From Candidatus Latescibacter anaerobius SCGC AAA252-E07 (GTDB taxonomy: Bacteria; Latescibacterota; Latescibacteria; Latescibacterales; Latescibacteraceae): 5,422 bases of DNA. The notes under the pieces are model-generated. The model searched no databases. It saw only the letters and a list, made by a program, of their open reading frames with translations, and was not told the DNA's origin. The stretch covers positions 1 through 5,422 of the forward strand of contig AQSL01000052.1 of NCBI GenBank assembly GCA_000403035.1, given 5' to 3'. The translations under genes were made by a program, and so were the position numbers. The first letter of the stretch is position 1, and each line of letters opens with the position of its first letter. Of the stretch, positions 1 through 5,422 are shown in pieces.

Positions 1-43
1 TTACATGCCCTTGACAGCAAAAATAATATATATTTCAAACAGG

Positions 44-72
44 GGGCGTGAAAAAGGAATTTTTCACCGCCC
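44..72. other. Imperfect hairpin near the left edge
   Basis: GGGCGTGAAAAA (44-55) can pair with TTTTTCACCGCCC (60-72) around a GGAA loop, a 12-bp stem with one bulged base. On the minus strand the sequence beyond it is AT-rich (GTTTGAAATATATATTATTTTT) but lacks an immediate long U run. It may be the final terminator of the minus-strand unit, or belong to whatever lies left of the window. Confidence 0.35.
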
Positions 73-159
73 TCCGAAATCGAAGAGGGGAAAGCCATAC
101 AACAGAACGGTATCAATCGAAGAACATATGTAATGGCCGAAAAAACCGTTATTAATAAT

Positions 160-176
160 GCGGAAAAATTTTCCGC
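160..176. repeat. 17-bp palindrome, possible operator or hairpin
   Basis: GCGGAAAA and TTTTCCGC flank a single central A, giving a perfect 8-bp inverted repeat. A second, 10-bp palindrome (TTATTAATAA, 149-158) lies immediately beside it. Neither is followed by a good T tract on either strand, so a protein-binding site is as plausible as a transcript hairpin. No gene in the window can be tied to it. Confidence 0.35.
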
Positions 177-274
177 TCATGAAGGGCATACTAACATCAG
201 GTATGAGAAGGTGCATAGTATGAAAAGAATTATTTTCAAATACTCTTGTTGTTTCTCCTCCATTCAATGCGGGT

Positions 275-318
275 AAAACATGACGATTTTTCATGTAATA
301 TGCATGAAGCCATGTTTT
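275..318 (-). terminator. Nested inverted repeat just after the secreted-protein stop codon
   Basis: The outer arms 275-282 and 311-318 (AAAACATG/CATGTTTT) are perfectly complementary, and inside them 290-295 and 303-308 (TTCATG/CATGAA) form a second perfect stem with a 7-nt loop. The structure starts 3 nt after the TAG at 322-324, and its distal arm ends in TTTT on the minus strand. It may be a weak terminator or a protective 3' structure. The stems are short and AT-rich, with an asymmetric internal loop, so termination strength is doubtful. Confidence 0.4.
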
Positions 319-321
319 GGT

Positions 322-2280
322 CTATTTCAGGAGCGACATTTTTTTCATATCTACGAAAGATTCTGTCACGAGACGATATATATAAACTCCACTTGAAAAC
401 TCGCTCGCCTTCCAATCGATGTTGTTTTTTCCAGCAGGGAAAATATCATCTGCAAGCATTGCGACTTCTTCTCCAAGAATGTTATATACCTTCAATTTTA
501 CATGGCTTGAATGCGGCAGTGAGAAGCTAATTGTGGTGGTTGGATTAAAAGGATTGGGAAAATTCTGAGATAGTGAAAACTGCTTCGGTGTTTCAGCTTC
601 TTCAACAGAAGTAATCAATACGGTTTTACCGGTATCATTATCAGAGTTACTTTCCTTATTACTATTGTTGCCGTTATTATCTATACCCGTATCTTCAGAC
701 GGTTCTAACTCAAGCTCCGGGTCGGTTACGGGTTCAGGTTCGGGTTCTTCCTCCGGCTCTTCGGTAACGGTTACTGCAACGAATGCCGAGACGTTTCCCG
801 CTGATGCGACGACCTCTCCATCACCAGCTGCAATGGCTGAAAATTGGCCGTTTTTCTTGATTTCTCCGATAGTTCCCTGTGCTGACCAAACGATGTCTGC
901 TTTTATGATAATACCTTCGGAGTTATACGCCACAGCTTTAAATTTAATTTTTTTCCCAACAGTTATGTTCGCTTCTTCAGGTGATATTGTTATCGATGCT
1001 ACAATCTCAGATTCGGTCTCGGGCTCGGGCTCTGGTTCGGGTTCGGGCTCCGGTTCAGATTCTTGCTCAAGCTCTTCGGTAACGGTTACTGCAACGAATG
1101 CCGAGACGTTTCCCGTTGATGCGACGACCTCTCCATCACCAGCTGCAATGGCTAAAAATTGGCCGTTATCCTTGATTTCTCCGATAGTTCCATGTACTGA
1201 GATTTTTCCGATAGTTCCATGAAATGACCAAACAATGTCTGCTTTTATGATAGTACCTTCGGAGTCATACGCCACAGCTTTAAATTTAATTTTTTTCCCA
1301 ACAGTTATGTTCGCTTTTTTAGGTGAAATTGTTATCGATGCTACAATCTCAGATTCGGGCTCGGGCTCCGGCTCCGGTTCGGTTACGGGCTCCGGCTCTG
1401 GCTCTGGTTCAGGTTCGGGCTCCGGCTCAGGTTCGGGTTCGGGCTCCGGTTCTTCCTCCGGCTCTTCGGTAACGGTTACTGCAACGAATGCCGAGACGTT
1501 TCCCGCTGATGCGACGACCTCTCCATCACCAGGTGCAATGGCTGAAAATTGGCCGTTATCCTTGATTTCTCCGATAGTTCCCTGTACTGACAAAACGATG
1601 TCTGTTTTTATGATAGTACCTTCGGAGTCATACGCCACAGCTTTAAATTTAATTTTTCCCCCAACAGTTATGTTCGCTGCTTTAGGAGAAATTGTTATCG
1701 ATGCTACAATCTCAGGTTCTGGCTCTGGCTCGGGCTCTGGTTCAGGCTCGGGCTCCGGTTCAGGTTCTAGTTCTTCCTCCGGCTCAGGCTCCGGCTCCGG
1801 TTCTTCCTCCGGCTCAGGCTCAGGTTCTTCCTCAGGCTCAGGCTCCGGCTCCGGTTCTTCCTCCGGCTCAGGCTCAGGTTCTTCCTCAGGCTCGGGTTCT
1901 GGTACTGGTTCTTCCTCCGGTTCCGGTTCGGGTTCCGGTTCAGCTACTGGCTCAGGCTCCGGCTCTTCGGTAACGGTTACTGCAACGAATGCCGAGACGT
2001 TTCCCGCTGATGCGACGACCTCTCCATCACCAGTTGCAATGGCTGAAAATTTGCCGTTATCCTTGATTTCTCCGATAGGTCCCTGTACTGACCAAACGAT
2101 GTCTGCTTTTAAGATAGTACCTTCGGAATCATACGCCACAGCTTCAAATTTAATTTTTTCCCCAACAGTTATGTTCGCTTCTTCAGGTGAAATTGTTATC
2201 GATGCTACAACAATATCTTTCGTAAAAGCCGGAACACAGGATAAAAAAGCTATCAATACGCAGATTACAAAAATCTTCAT
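322..2280 (-). CDS. Secreted T9SS substrate with four Ig-like (Big_2-like) modules and Glu-Pro linkers
   Basis: Probable surface or extracellular protein of 652 residues. Residues 1-18 form a signal peptide (MKIFVICVLIAF..., likely cut after VPA; a weak lipobox-like FLSC is also present). Four Ig-like modules follow at about 25-106, 191-273, 312-403 and 426-508. Each begins (V/I)ASITISP, contains AYxSEG and ends AFVAVTVTEE, resembling bacterial Ig-like group 2. They are separated by Glu-Pro linkers of 84, 38 and 22 residues. An acidic Asn/Ser/Asp-rich spacer leads to a C-terminal domain (about 566-652) with QNFPNPFNPTTTISF, VKLKVYNILGEEVA, GVYIYRL and a terminal KKMSLLK, matching T9SS type A sorting domains. 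I chose the ATG at 2280 because it starts directly at the signal peptide. A TTG at 2301 and an ATG at 2292 add 7 or 4 residues and lack a ribosome site; the chosen start has only a weak GGGA. No enzymatic domain is seen, so adhesion or matrix use is a guess. Confidence 0.92.
   Translation of the reverse strand: MKIFVICVLIAFLSCVPAFTKDIVVASITISPEEANITVGEKIKFEAVAYDSEGTILKADIVWSVQGPIGEIKDNGKFSAIATGDGEVVASAGNVSAFVAVTVTEEPEPEPVAEPEPEPEPEEEPVPEPEPEEEPEPEPEEEPEPEPEPEEEPEPEPEEEPEPEPEPEEELEPEPEPEPEPEPEPEPEPEIVASITISPKAANITVGGKIKFKAVAYDSEGTIIKTDIVLSVQGTIGEIKDNGQFSAIAPGDGEVVASAGNVSAFVAVTVTEEPEEEPEPEPEPEPEPEPEPEPEPEPVTEPEPEPEPESEIVASITISPKKANITVGKKIKFKAVAYDSEGTIIKADIVWSFHGTIGKISVHGTIGEIKDNGQFLAIAAGDGEVVASTGNVSAFVAVTVTEELEQESEPEPEPEPEPEPETESEIVASITISPEEANITVGKKIKFKAVAYNSEGIIIKADIVWSAQGTIGEIKKNGQFSAIAAGDGEVVASAGNVSAFVAVTVTEEPEEEPEPEPVTDPELELEPSEDTGIDNNGNNSNKESNSDNDTGKTVLITSVEEAETPKQFSLSQNFPNPFNPTTTISFSLPHSSHVKLKVYNILGEEVAMLADDIFPAGKNNIDWKASEFSSGVYIYRLVTESFVDMKKMSLLK
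1174..1227 (-). repeat. 27-bp in-frame tandem duplication inside Ig module 3
   Basis: Bases 1174-1200 and 1201-1227 match at 24 of 27 positions. They give consecutive nonapeptides SFHGTIGKI and SVHGTIGEI, where the other three modules have only one such unit. The result is a 92-residue module against about 82-83 in its siblings. The insertion falls just after the conserved strand around DIVWS, so it probably lengthens a loop or adds a beta hairpin. Confidence 0.9.
1711..1962 (-). repeat. Long Glu-Pro linker, low-complexity hexanucleotide-like repeat
   Basis: Codes for 84 residues, nearly all Glu and Pro, between Ig modules 1 and 2. On the plus strand it is built from GGYTCN hexamers, so the opposite frame reads Gly-Ser and stays open by chance. 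Glu-Pro repeats usually form extended, stiff, highly acidic spacers. Two shorter linkers of the same kind lie at 1348-1461 (38 residues) and 1006-1071 (22 residues). The decreasing length along the protein suggests expansion and contraction by slippage or unequal recombination. Confidence 0.9.
1781..1888 (-). repeat. Perfect 54-bp tandem duplication in the Glu-Pro linker
   Basis: Bases 1781-1834 and 1835-1888 are identical over all 54 positions, coding for two copies of an 18-residue Glu-Pro unit containing two EEE interruptions. A third, degenerate copy begins at 1889 (GGCTCGGGTTCTGGTACTGG). Neighbouring Glu-Pro codons vary freely at third positions, so perfect identity here marks a recent event. 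Confidence 0.92.
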
Positions 2281-2298
2281 ATAGTATCCCATCGGATT

Positions 2299-2306
2299 CA
2301 AAGATA
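2299..2306 (-). promoter_or_regulatory. Possible Bacteroidota-type -7 promoter element before the secreted-protein gene
   Basis: The minus strand reads TATCTTTG, which fits the TAnnTTTG -7 consensus known from Bacteroidota. It lies 18 nt before the preferred ATG at 2280 and would leave a very short leader. No clear TTTG-type -33 element is found at the proper distance, so this is a weak call that also depends on the organism being a Bacteroidota relative. The alternative is read-through from the receiver gene, which ends only 60 bp upstream. Confidence 0.2.
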
Positions 2307-2340
2307 TGCCAAATAACTATTGAGAAATAGGTATGCTTTT

Positions 2341-2769
2341 TTAATTACATGCGTGTTTTAAGAGACACTTTAACTTTTTGTTTACAGATATATACTCCAA
2401 TTCATACTTCCATCGGTCTAAAACAGCCGTGATGGCTTCGAAACCATCCGTCTTATCAAAAAAGAAATCAGCACCTTCTTCCATGCACACTTTCTTGTAA
2501 ACAGGGAAAGGATAATTGGTGATTATAATAATTTTGATGTAAGGTTTTTGTTTTTTAATGGCTTGGAGTACTTTAACTCCATTTTTTCCCGGCATCCGGA
2601 TGTCCATTATAACAACATCCGGCTGCTTTTTTAGAATCAAAGTCTCGGCTTCTATTCCATCGCCTGTCTGGCCGATAATTTGAATGCCATTAATCGGTAA
2701 CAGCATTTCTACTAGTCTTTCACGAATAAGACGAGAATCATCAGCGATAAATACTTTTAATTTCATCAT
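2341..2769 (-). CDS. Stand-alone receiver-domain response regulator (no output domain)
   Basis: A 142-residue CheY-like protein consisting of one receiver domain and a short charged tail. The key residues are intact: acidic Asp10-Asp11, phospho-acceptor Asp56 in VVIMDIRMPGKNG, Thr84 in IIIITNYP, and Lys106 in FFFDKTDG. After about residue 120 only a Lys-rich helix-like tail ending KHACN remains, too short for a DNA-binding or enzymatic domain. The start is one of two tandem in-frame ATGs (2769 and 2766); only a weak purine-rich ribosome site (AAGAAAAG) precedes them, so the choice is uncertain by one residue. Single-domain receivers act by protein-protein contact, as phosphorelay intermediates or as phosphate sinks; which applies here cannot be seen. 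The upstream neighbour is a kinase/regulator pair behind a probable terminator, and the downstream neighbour, 60 bp away, is a secreted protein. Confidence 0.93.
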   Translation of the reverse strand: MMKLKVFIADDSRLIRERLVEMLLPINGIQIIGQTGDGIEAETLILKKQPDVVIMDIRMPGKNGVKVLQAIKKQKPYIKIIIITNYPFPVYKKVCMEEGADFFFDKTDGFEAITAVLDRWKYELEYISVNKKLKCLLKHACN

Positions 2770-2807
2770 AACTTTTCTTGGGGTTAAGGACGCGACATGA
2801 AAAATAG

Positions 2808-2847
2808 AAAATCAGACAAAAACCGAAATCGGTGTTTGTCTGATTTT
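2808..2847 (-). terminator. Near-perfect inverted repeat, probable intrinsic terminator (possibly bidirectional)
   Basis: The arms 2808-2826 and 2829-2847 are complementary at 18 of 19 positions, with a single A/C mismatch. With a realistic loop the tip is ACCG-AAAT-CGGT. The T-rich tails (GATTTTCTATTTTT on the minus strand, GATTTTTG on the plus strand) resemble an intrinsic terminator in either direction. It lies 125 nt after the stop of the NarL-type regulator and 38 nt before the start of the lone receiver gene. It would therefore end the kinase/regulator transcript and leave the downstream genes needing their own promoter, or act as a leader attenuator if that promoter lies further upstream. 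Confidence 0.7.
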
Positions 2848-2972
2848 TGTATAGGACTATTGCGTGAATGAGGGTAAGTGTTTATCCTACAATGATTTTT
2901 TGGATGGGATATGATGCTTCTTTTAAATGATATGAGAAGAAAAATAGAGAAAAGGATAGTATCGGAGGATTT

Positions 2973-3635
2973 TCAGTGGATTTTCTCTTTTTCAAAAATA
3001 ATTTTTGGAATCAAATTATTTTCAAACGCATAGTGTGTCAACTCTGCATTGTTTCGCATGTTCATTTTAGTGAGTATCCGAGATCTATAGGTACTTATTG
3101 TCTTCACACTTAATGATAATTCATCGGCAATAGCTGACACTGTTTTTCCGGAAGCGATCATACACATCACCTGAAACTCACGGTCGGAAAGAAACTCATA
3201 AACCATTTTATTACTATTAAATGTTAGATCTAAGGCTAATTTTTCTCCAAGTGCATTACTGATATATTTACCTTTATTTGATACCTTTCGTATTGCCATT
3301 ATTAATTCTTCAGGAGCGCTTTCTTTTGTTAAATAACCGGATGCACCTGCTTTTAAAACCCTTATTGCATACTGTTCCTCAGGAAGCATACTCAAAATCA
3401 AAACGGGAAGACCGGGTTTGATAAGTTTTATTTGTTTTAAGACATCTATGCCATTCATACCAGGCATCGAAATATCCAACAGGACTATATCAAAATCATT
3501 TTTTTGAATTTTATCAAGCACTTCATAACCATTGCTTGCTTCATCTTTGACTATCATATCTGATTTTTCATTAAGTATTTGTTTAAGTCCTCTACGAATA
3601 ATGGGATGATCATCCCCCACAAGGATTCGTATCAT
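2973..3635 (-). CDS. NarL/FixJ-family response regulator with LuxR-type DNA-binding domain
   Basis: A 220-residue DNA-binding response regulator, the normal full length for the family. The N-terminal receiver (about 1-118) has acidic pocket Asp8-Asp9, phospho-acceptor Asp54 in VLLDISMPGMNG, Ser82 at the switch position and Lys104 in GYLTK. The C-terminal LuxR/GerE helix-turn-helix (about 147-209) starts LSDREFQVMCMIASGKT and contains the recognition region LSLSVKTISTYRSRIL. The ATG at 3635 overlaps the TGA of the kinase gene as ATGA, and a strong ribosome site sits 7 nt upstream, so the start is well supported. Overlap with a HisKA_3 kinase, the usual partner type for NarL regulators, makes it the likely cognate regulator. 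All key receiver residues are present, so control by phosphorylation is expected. Target promoters cannot be identified from the window. Confidence 0.96.
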   Translation of the reverse strand: MIRILVGDDHPIIRRGLKQILNEKSDMIVKDEASNGYEVLDKIQKNDFDIVLLDISMPGMNGIDVLKQIKLIKPGLPVLILSMLPEEQYAIRVLKAGASGYLTKESAPEELIMAIRKVSNKGKYISNALGEKLALDLTFNSNKMVYEFLSDREFQVMCMIASGKTVSAIADELSLSVKTISTYRSRILTKMNMRNNAELTHYAFENNLIPKIIFEKEKIH

Positions 3636-5422
3636 CGAGATTCCCTCCTTCTTTCAAGAGGAATAGTTGCCACTATGGTAGTTCCTTTATCTTTAACGCT
3701 AATAATTTTGAGTTTCCCTTTCAATATTATTAAACGTTCTCTCATTCCTATTAAACCAAAAGATTTTGAATCGTTTATTTGTTTTTCTGTAATACCTTTT
3801 CCGTTATCCTCAATTTTCAGGACCAGATTGCCCTTCTCTTCTTTAACATTTACGTTAATCCTTGTTGCATTTGCATGGCGCGCCACATTCGTTAAAGATT
3901 CCTGAAAAATACGGAAAAGTGTCGTTGAGCGATTTTGATCAATATCTAATTCCTTTAAATCTGTATGAATATCACAGATAATTTCTGTTCTGTTTTGAAA
4001 TTCTTTTGCATACCACTCAAGTGTGGCTTCAAGACCAAAATCATCAAGTATACTCGGCCGCAAATTTGTAATCATTTCCTTCATTGTTTTTATGGTTTTA
4101 TCAATAAGTTCATACATTAATTTTATTTTTTTATTTACTAATTCGATTCCTTCAGGAAGGTACTTTTCTATACATGATAAATCAATTTTAAAAGAAGTTA
4201 ACGCTTGACCGAAATCATCGTGTATATCACGAGCTATGGTCGTTCTTTCTTTTTCCCTTACCATATCCAGGTATTCGGTGAGGGATCGTAATTCTTCTTG
4301 TGAATTTTTTAACTCATTCTCTATATTCTTGCTTTCAGTGATGTCACGGATAACGGTAACAATTCGTTTTACCTCATCATTTTCAAGAACCGGAATCTTT
4401 CTTGTTTCGGTAATAATACCCCTTCCCCCGATAATGAATTCATTCTCGGAAATATGGGTTTTCCCGGTGTCAAATACATGGTAATACTCCTTTTGAACCG
4501 TGTCTGTCAAAAACGGGCATACTTCAAATAAATATTTGCCGATCACATCCGTCTCAATATTCAATTCCTTGCACATGTTAAAATATTTGACATTGATGAG
4601 TAATATTTTAAAGTCGTAATCGATGACATGTATAATGTCTCCCATTGAATCAATTGTTTTACGATAGAGAGACTCTGATTTTTGCAACGCCTCCTCAGCC
4701 CGCTTACGCTCTGTAATATCACGCGCGATAGCCAAAACACGGTCAGCGCCCCCTATAACGGTGCGTTTCAGGTTTACCTCAACCCAAAATAACCGGCCAT
4801 TTTTGTCCTTTGCTTGCCATTCAAAGAGCTGGGGTTTCCCCTTAACCGCTTTCTTTATCCACCGTAAGGCATCTTTCTCAGAATAAGGATGTTCTCCTGA
4901 ACTCAGACACGGTACTTTTAGACTCCGGATTTCCTCCATAGTAAAGCCGTACATCTCATATGTTCTTTGGTTAGCATCGAGTATTTCGCCAGTCTCGGCA
5001 TCGTGCACGAAAATAGCGTCGCTGGCATTATCGAAAATCGAACGAAAATTAGCCATTGACGCCCGCAGCTCGTCATCTGCCTTCTTGCGATCGGTTATAT
5101 CACGTGAATTACCTACGGTTCCTATTATCTCACCATTCTCATTATGCATTACAGCCGCTGATAAAAAGCTGGTAAATACTTCGCCATTCTTACGAACATT
5201 TTGTATTTCACCGGTGTACACCCCGTTTTTCAAAACCAGTTTTGATACTTTCCCCCCTTCTTTCTCGGTGGCATAGAGAATGTGAACATGTTTCCCTACA
5301 ATTTCCTCTTTGTTGTAACCAAAGGTCTCGCTGGCTGCTTTATTAAATTCCACGATACGCCGGTTTTTATCCACGGCAACAATCATATCGAGAGAACTGT
5401 CGAAAATATTTTGTAAATACCC
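3632..5422 (-). CDS. Multi-PAS sensor histidine kinase, NarX/DesK-like (HisKA_3), 5' end outside the window
   Basis: Sensor kinase of a two-component system: it autophosphorylates on His and passes phosphate to a response regulator. The frame stays open from the in-frame Met at 5386 to the window edge, reading GYLQNIFDSSLD before it. That is typical PAS start sequence, so the true start lies outside. Counting from that Met: PAS 1 (to about 100), PAS 2 (about 106-226) and PAS 3 (about 236-352), each ending in a DIT(D/E)(R/S)K-type linker. The HisKA_3 helix contains RDIHDDFGQ, with phospho-acceptor His389 and the D-x-x-x-Q phosphatase motif (Asp390, Gln394). NLRP follows at 441-444. HATPase_c has the N box FQESLTNVARHA (494-505), DNGKG (527-531) and FGLIGMRERL (543-552). 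No transmembrane segment lies in the visible part, so it looks cytoplasmic unless the missing N-terminus anchors it. The signal sensed cannot be told. The last codons overlap the next gene by 4 bp. Confidence 0.95.
   Translation of the reverse strand, partial: GYLQNIFDSSLDMIVAVDKNRRIVEFNKAASETFGYNKEEIVGKHVHILYATEKEGGKVSKLVLKNGVYTGEIQNVRKNGEVFTSFLSAAVMHNENGEIIGTVGNSRDITDRKKADDELRASMANFRSIFDNASDAIFVHDAETGEILDANQRTYEMYGFTMEEIRSLKVPCLSSGEHPYSEKDALRWIKKAVKGKPQLFEWQAKDKNGRLFWVEVNLKRTVIGGADRVLAIARDITERKRAEEALQKSESLYRKTIDSMGDIIHVIDYDFKILLINVKYFNMCKELNIETDVIGKYLFEVCPFLTDTVQKEYYHVFDTGKTHISENEFIIGGRGIITETRKIPVLENDEVKRIVTVIRDITESKNIENELKNSQEELRSLTEYLDMVREKERTTIARDIHDDFGQALTSFKIDLSCIEKYLPEGIELVNKKIKLMYELIDKTIKTMKEMITNLRPSILDDFGLEATLEWYAKEFQNRTEIICDIHTDLKELDIDQNRSTTLFRIFQESLTNVARHANATRINVNVKEEKGNLVLKIEDNGKGITEKQINDSKSFGLIGMRERLIILKGKLKIISVKDKGTTIVATIPLERRRESR
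3643..3650 (-). promoter_or_regulatory. Strong Shine-Dalgarno of the response regulator, embedded in the kinase C-terminal codons
   Basis: The minus strand reads AAGGAGGG, 7 nt before the ATG at 3635. It lies inside the last kinase codons (Glu-Arg-Arg-Arg-Glu-Ser-Arg-stop). With the ATGA stop/start overlap this is a textbook arrangement for translational coupling, which would keep kinase and regulator in a fixed ratio. The coupling itself is inferred. Confidence 0.8.

Larger units (their letters stand above)
1..321. other. Stretch without a convincing gene, downstream of the secreted-protein gene
   Basis: This end region contains three sets of inverted repeats (275-318, 149-176, 44-72) and no reading frame with both a credible start and a recognisable product. 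A 76-codon minus-strand frame (64-294) has no ribosome site and its start codon lies inside the nested repeat at 275-318. A purine-rich GGAGGAG motif at 255-261 on the minus strand precedes a short signal-peptide-like frame (177-239). A consensus TTGACA at 11-16 on the plus strand has no matching -10 at normal spacing. Confidence 0.6.
757..2208 (-). repeat. Array of four near-identical Ig-like module repeats
   Basis: Module copies in translation order lie at 1963-2208, 1462-1710, 1072-1347 and 757-1005. In a 93-bp segment that can be aligned by eye (1964-2056, 1463-1555, 1073-1165 and 758-850) each copy differs from the majority sequence by only 0 to 2 bases, including at silent positions. 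This points to recent duplication or continuing gene conversion rather than protein-level selection alone. The 5' halves of the modules are somewhat more diverged, for example around the GTIGEIKDNG segment. Confidence 0.93.

Noticed and set aside
11..16. Consensus -35 hexamer TTGACA on the plus strand
   Set aside because: At 16-18 bp spacing the next hexamers are TTTCAA-like, with no TATAAT-like -10; the TATA-rich run lies too close. No plus-strand gene follows.
64..294. Minus-strand frame of 76 codons after the secreted-protein gene
   Set aside because: No ribosome site precedes the ATG, which lies inside a nested inverted repeat; the product shows no recognisable domain, and its stop codon falls in another hairpin. 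It cannot be excluded, but support is too weak.
665..1222. Plus-strand frame of 185 codons with similar Gly-Ser repeats
   Set aside because: Shadow of Ig modules 3 and 4 and their linkers on the opposite strand, with no recognisable product.
720..2210. Repeat array considered as a CRISPR or satellite-like element
   Set aside because: Repeats are long, of unequal period, in frame and coding; there are no short direct repeats with unique spacers and no cas genes.
2270..2280. Lipoprotein reading of the secreted protein (lipobox-like FLSC)
   Set aside because: Phe at the -3 position is unusual for a lipobox, a VPA signal peptidase I site follows immediately, and T9SS type A cargo normally uses signal peptidase I. 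The lipoprotein option is not fully excluded.
1235..2284. Long plus-strand frame coding for a Gly-Ser-rich 349-residue product, opposite the secreted-protein gene
   Set aside because: It is the reverse reading of Glu-Pro codons and Ig modules. The minus-strand frame has a signal peptide, repeated Ig modules and a T9SS domain, whereas the plus frame has none and only stays open because GGYTCN repeats lack stops.
2260..2301. TTG start at 2301 for the secreted protein, and a sigma70-like TTGGCA/GATACT pair on the minus strand
   Set aside because: The TTG start has no ribosome site and puts a non-typical NPMGYY stretch before the signal peptide. The promoter-like pair would place transcription start at or after the chosen ATG.

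Overview
The window reads almost entirely on the minus strand and holds four protein genes. From right to left, which is the direction of transcription, these are: a multi-PAS sensor histidine kinase (3632-5422, 5' end outside the window), a NarL/FixJ-type response regulator that overlaps it by 4 bp (2973-3635), a stand-alone receiver-domain protein (2341-2769), and a secreted, repetitive Ig-like/Glu-Pro protein with a C-terminal type IX secretion (T9SS) sorting domain (322-2280). The long open frames on the plus strand opposite the repetitive gene, which would give Gly-Ser-rich products, are shadows of its Glu-Pro codons.

Organism: the C-terminal domain of the secreted protein has the QNFPNPFNPTTTISF start and the GVYIYRL...KKMSLLK end of T9SS type A sorting domains. 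This points to the Bacteroidota/Ignavibacteria/Calditrichota/FCB-like group of bacteria. It is inferred from one domain. The histidine kinase and the regulators belong to widespread families and do not narrow it. No mobile element, CRISPR array, tRNA or rRNA is visible.

Layout. 3632-5422: kinase with three PAS domains, HisKA_3 and HATPase_c. 2973-3635: its probable cognate DNA-binding regulator, translationally coupled through an ATGA overlap. 2770-2972: spacer with a near-perfect 19-bp inverted repeat, probably a terminator for the kinase/regulator unit. 2341-2769: single receiver domain without an output domain. 2281-2340: 60-bp spacer. 322-2280: secreted protein made of a signal peptide, four almost identical Ig-like modules separated by acidic Glu-Pro linkers of 84, 38 and 22 residues, an Asn/Ser/Asp-rich spacer and the T9SS domain. 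1-321: no convincing gene, but several inverted repeats.

Working together (inference): the kinase senses a cytoplasmic or redox/ligand cue through its PAS domains and phosphorylates the NarL-type regulator. The lone receiver could share or drain phosphate. The neighbouring surface protein could be an output of the pathway, but adjacency is the only evidence. The most unusual content is the repeat architecture of the surface protein: Ig modules kept nearly identical at DNA level, linkers that contain a perfect 54-bp tandem duplication, and one module with a 27-bp in-frame tandem duplication.
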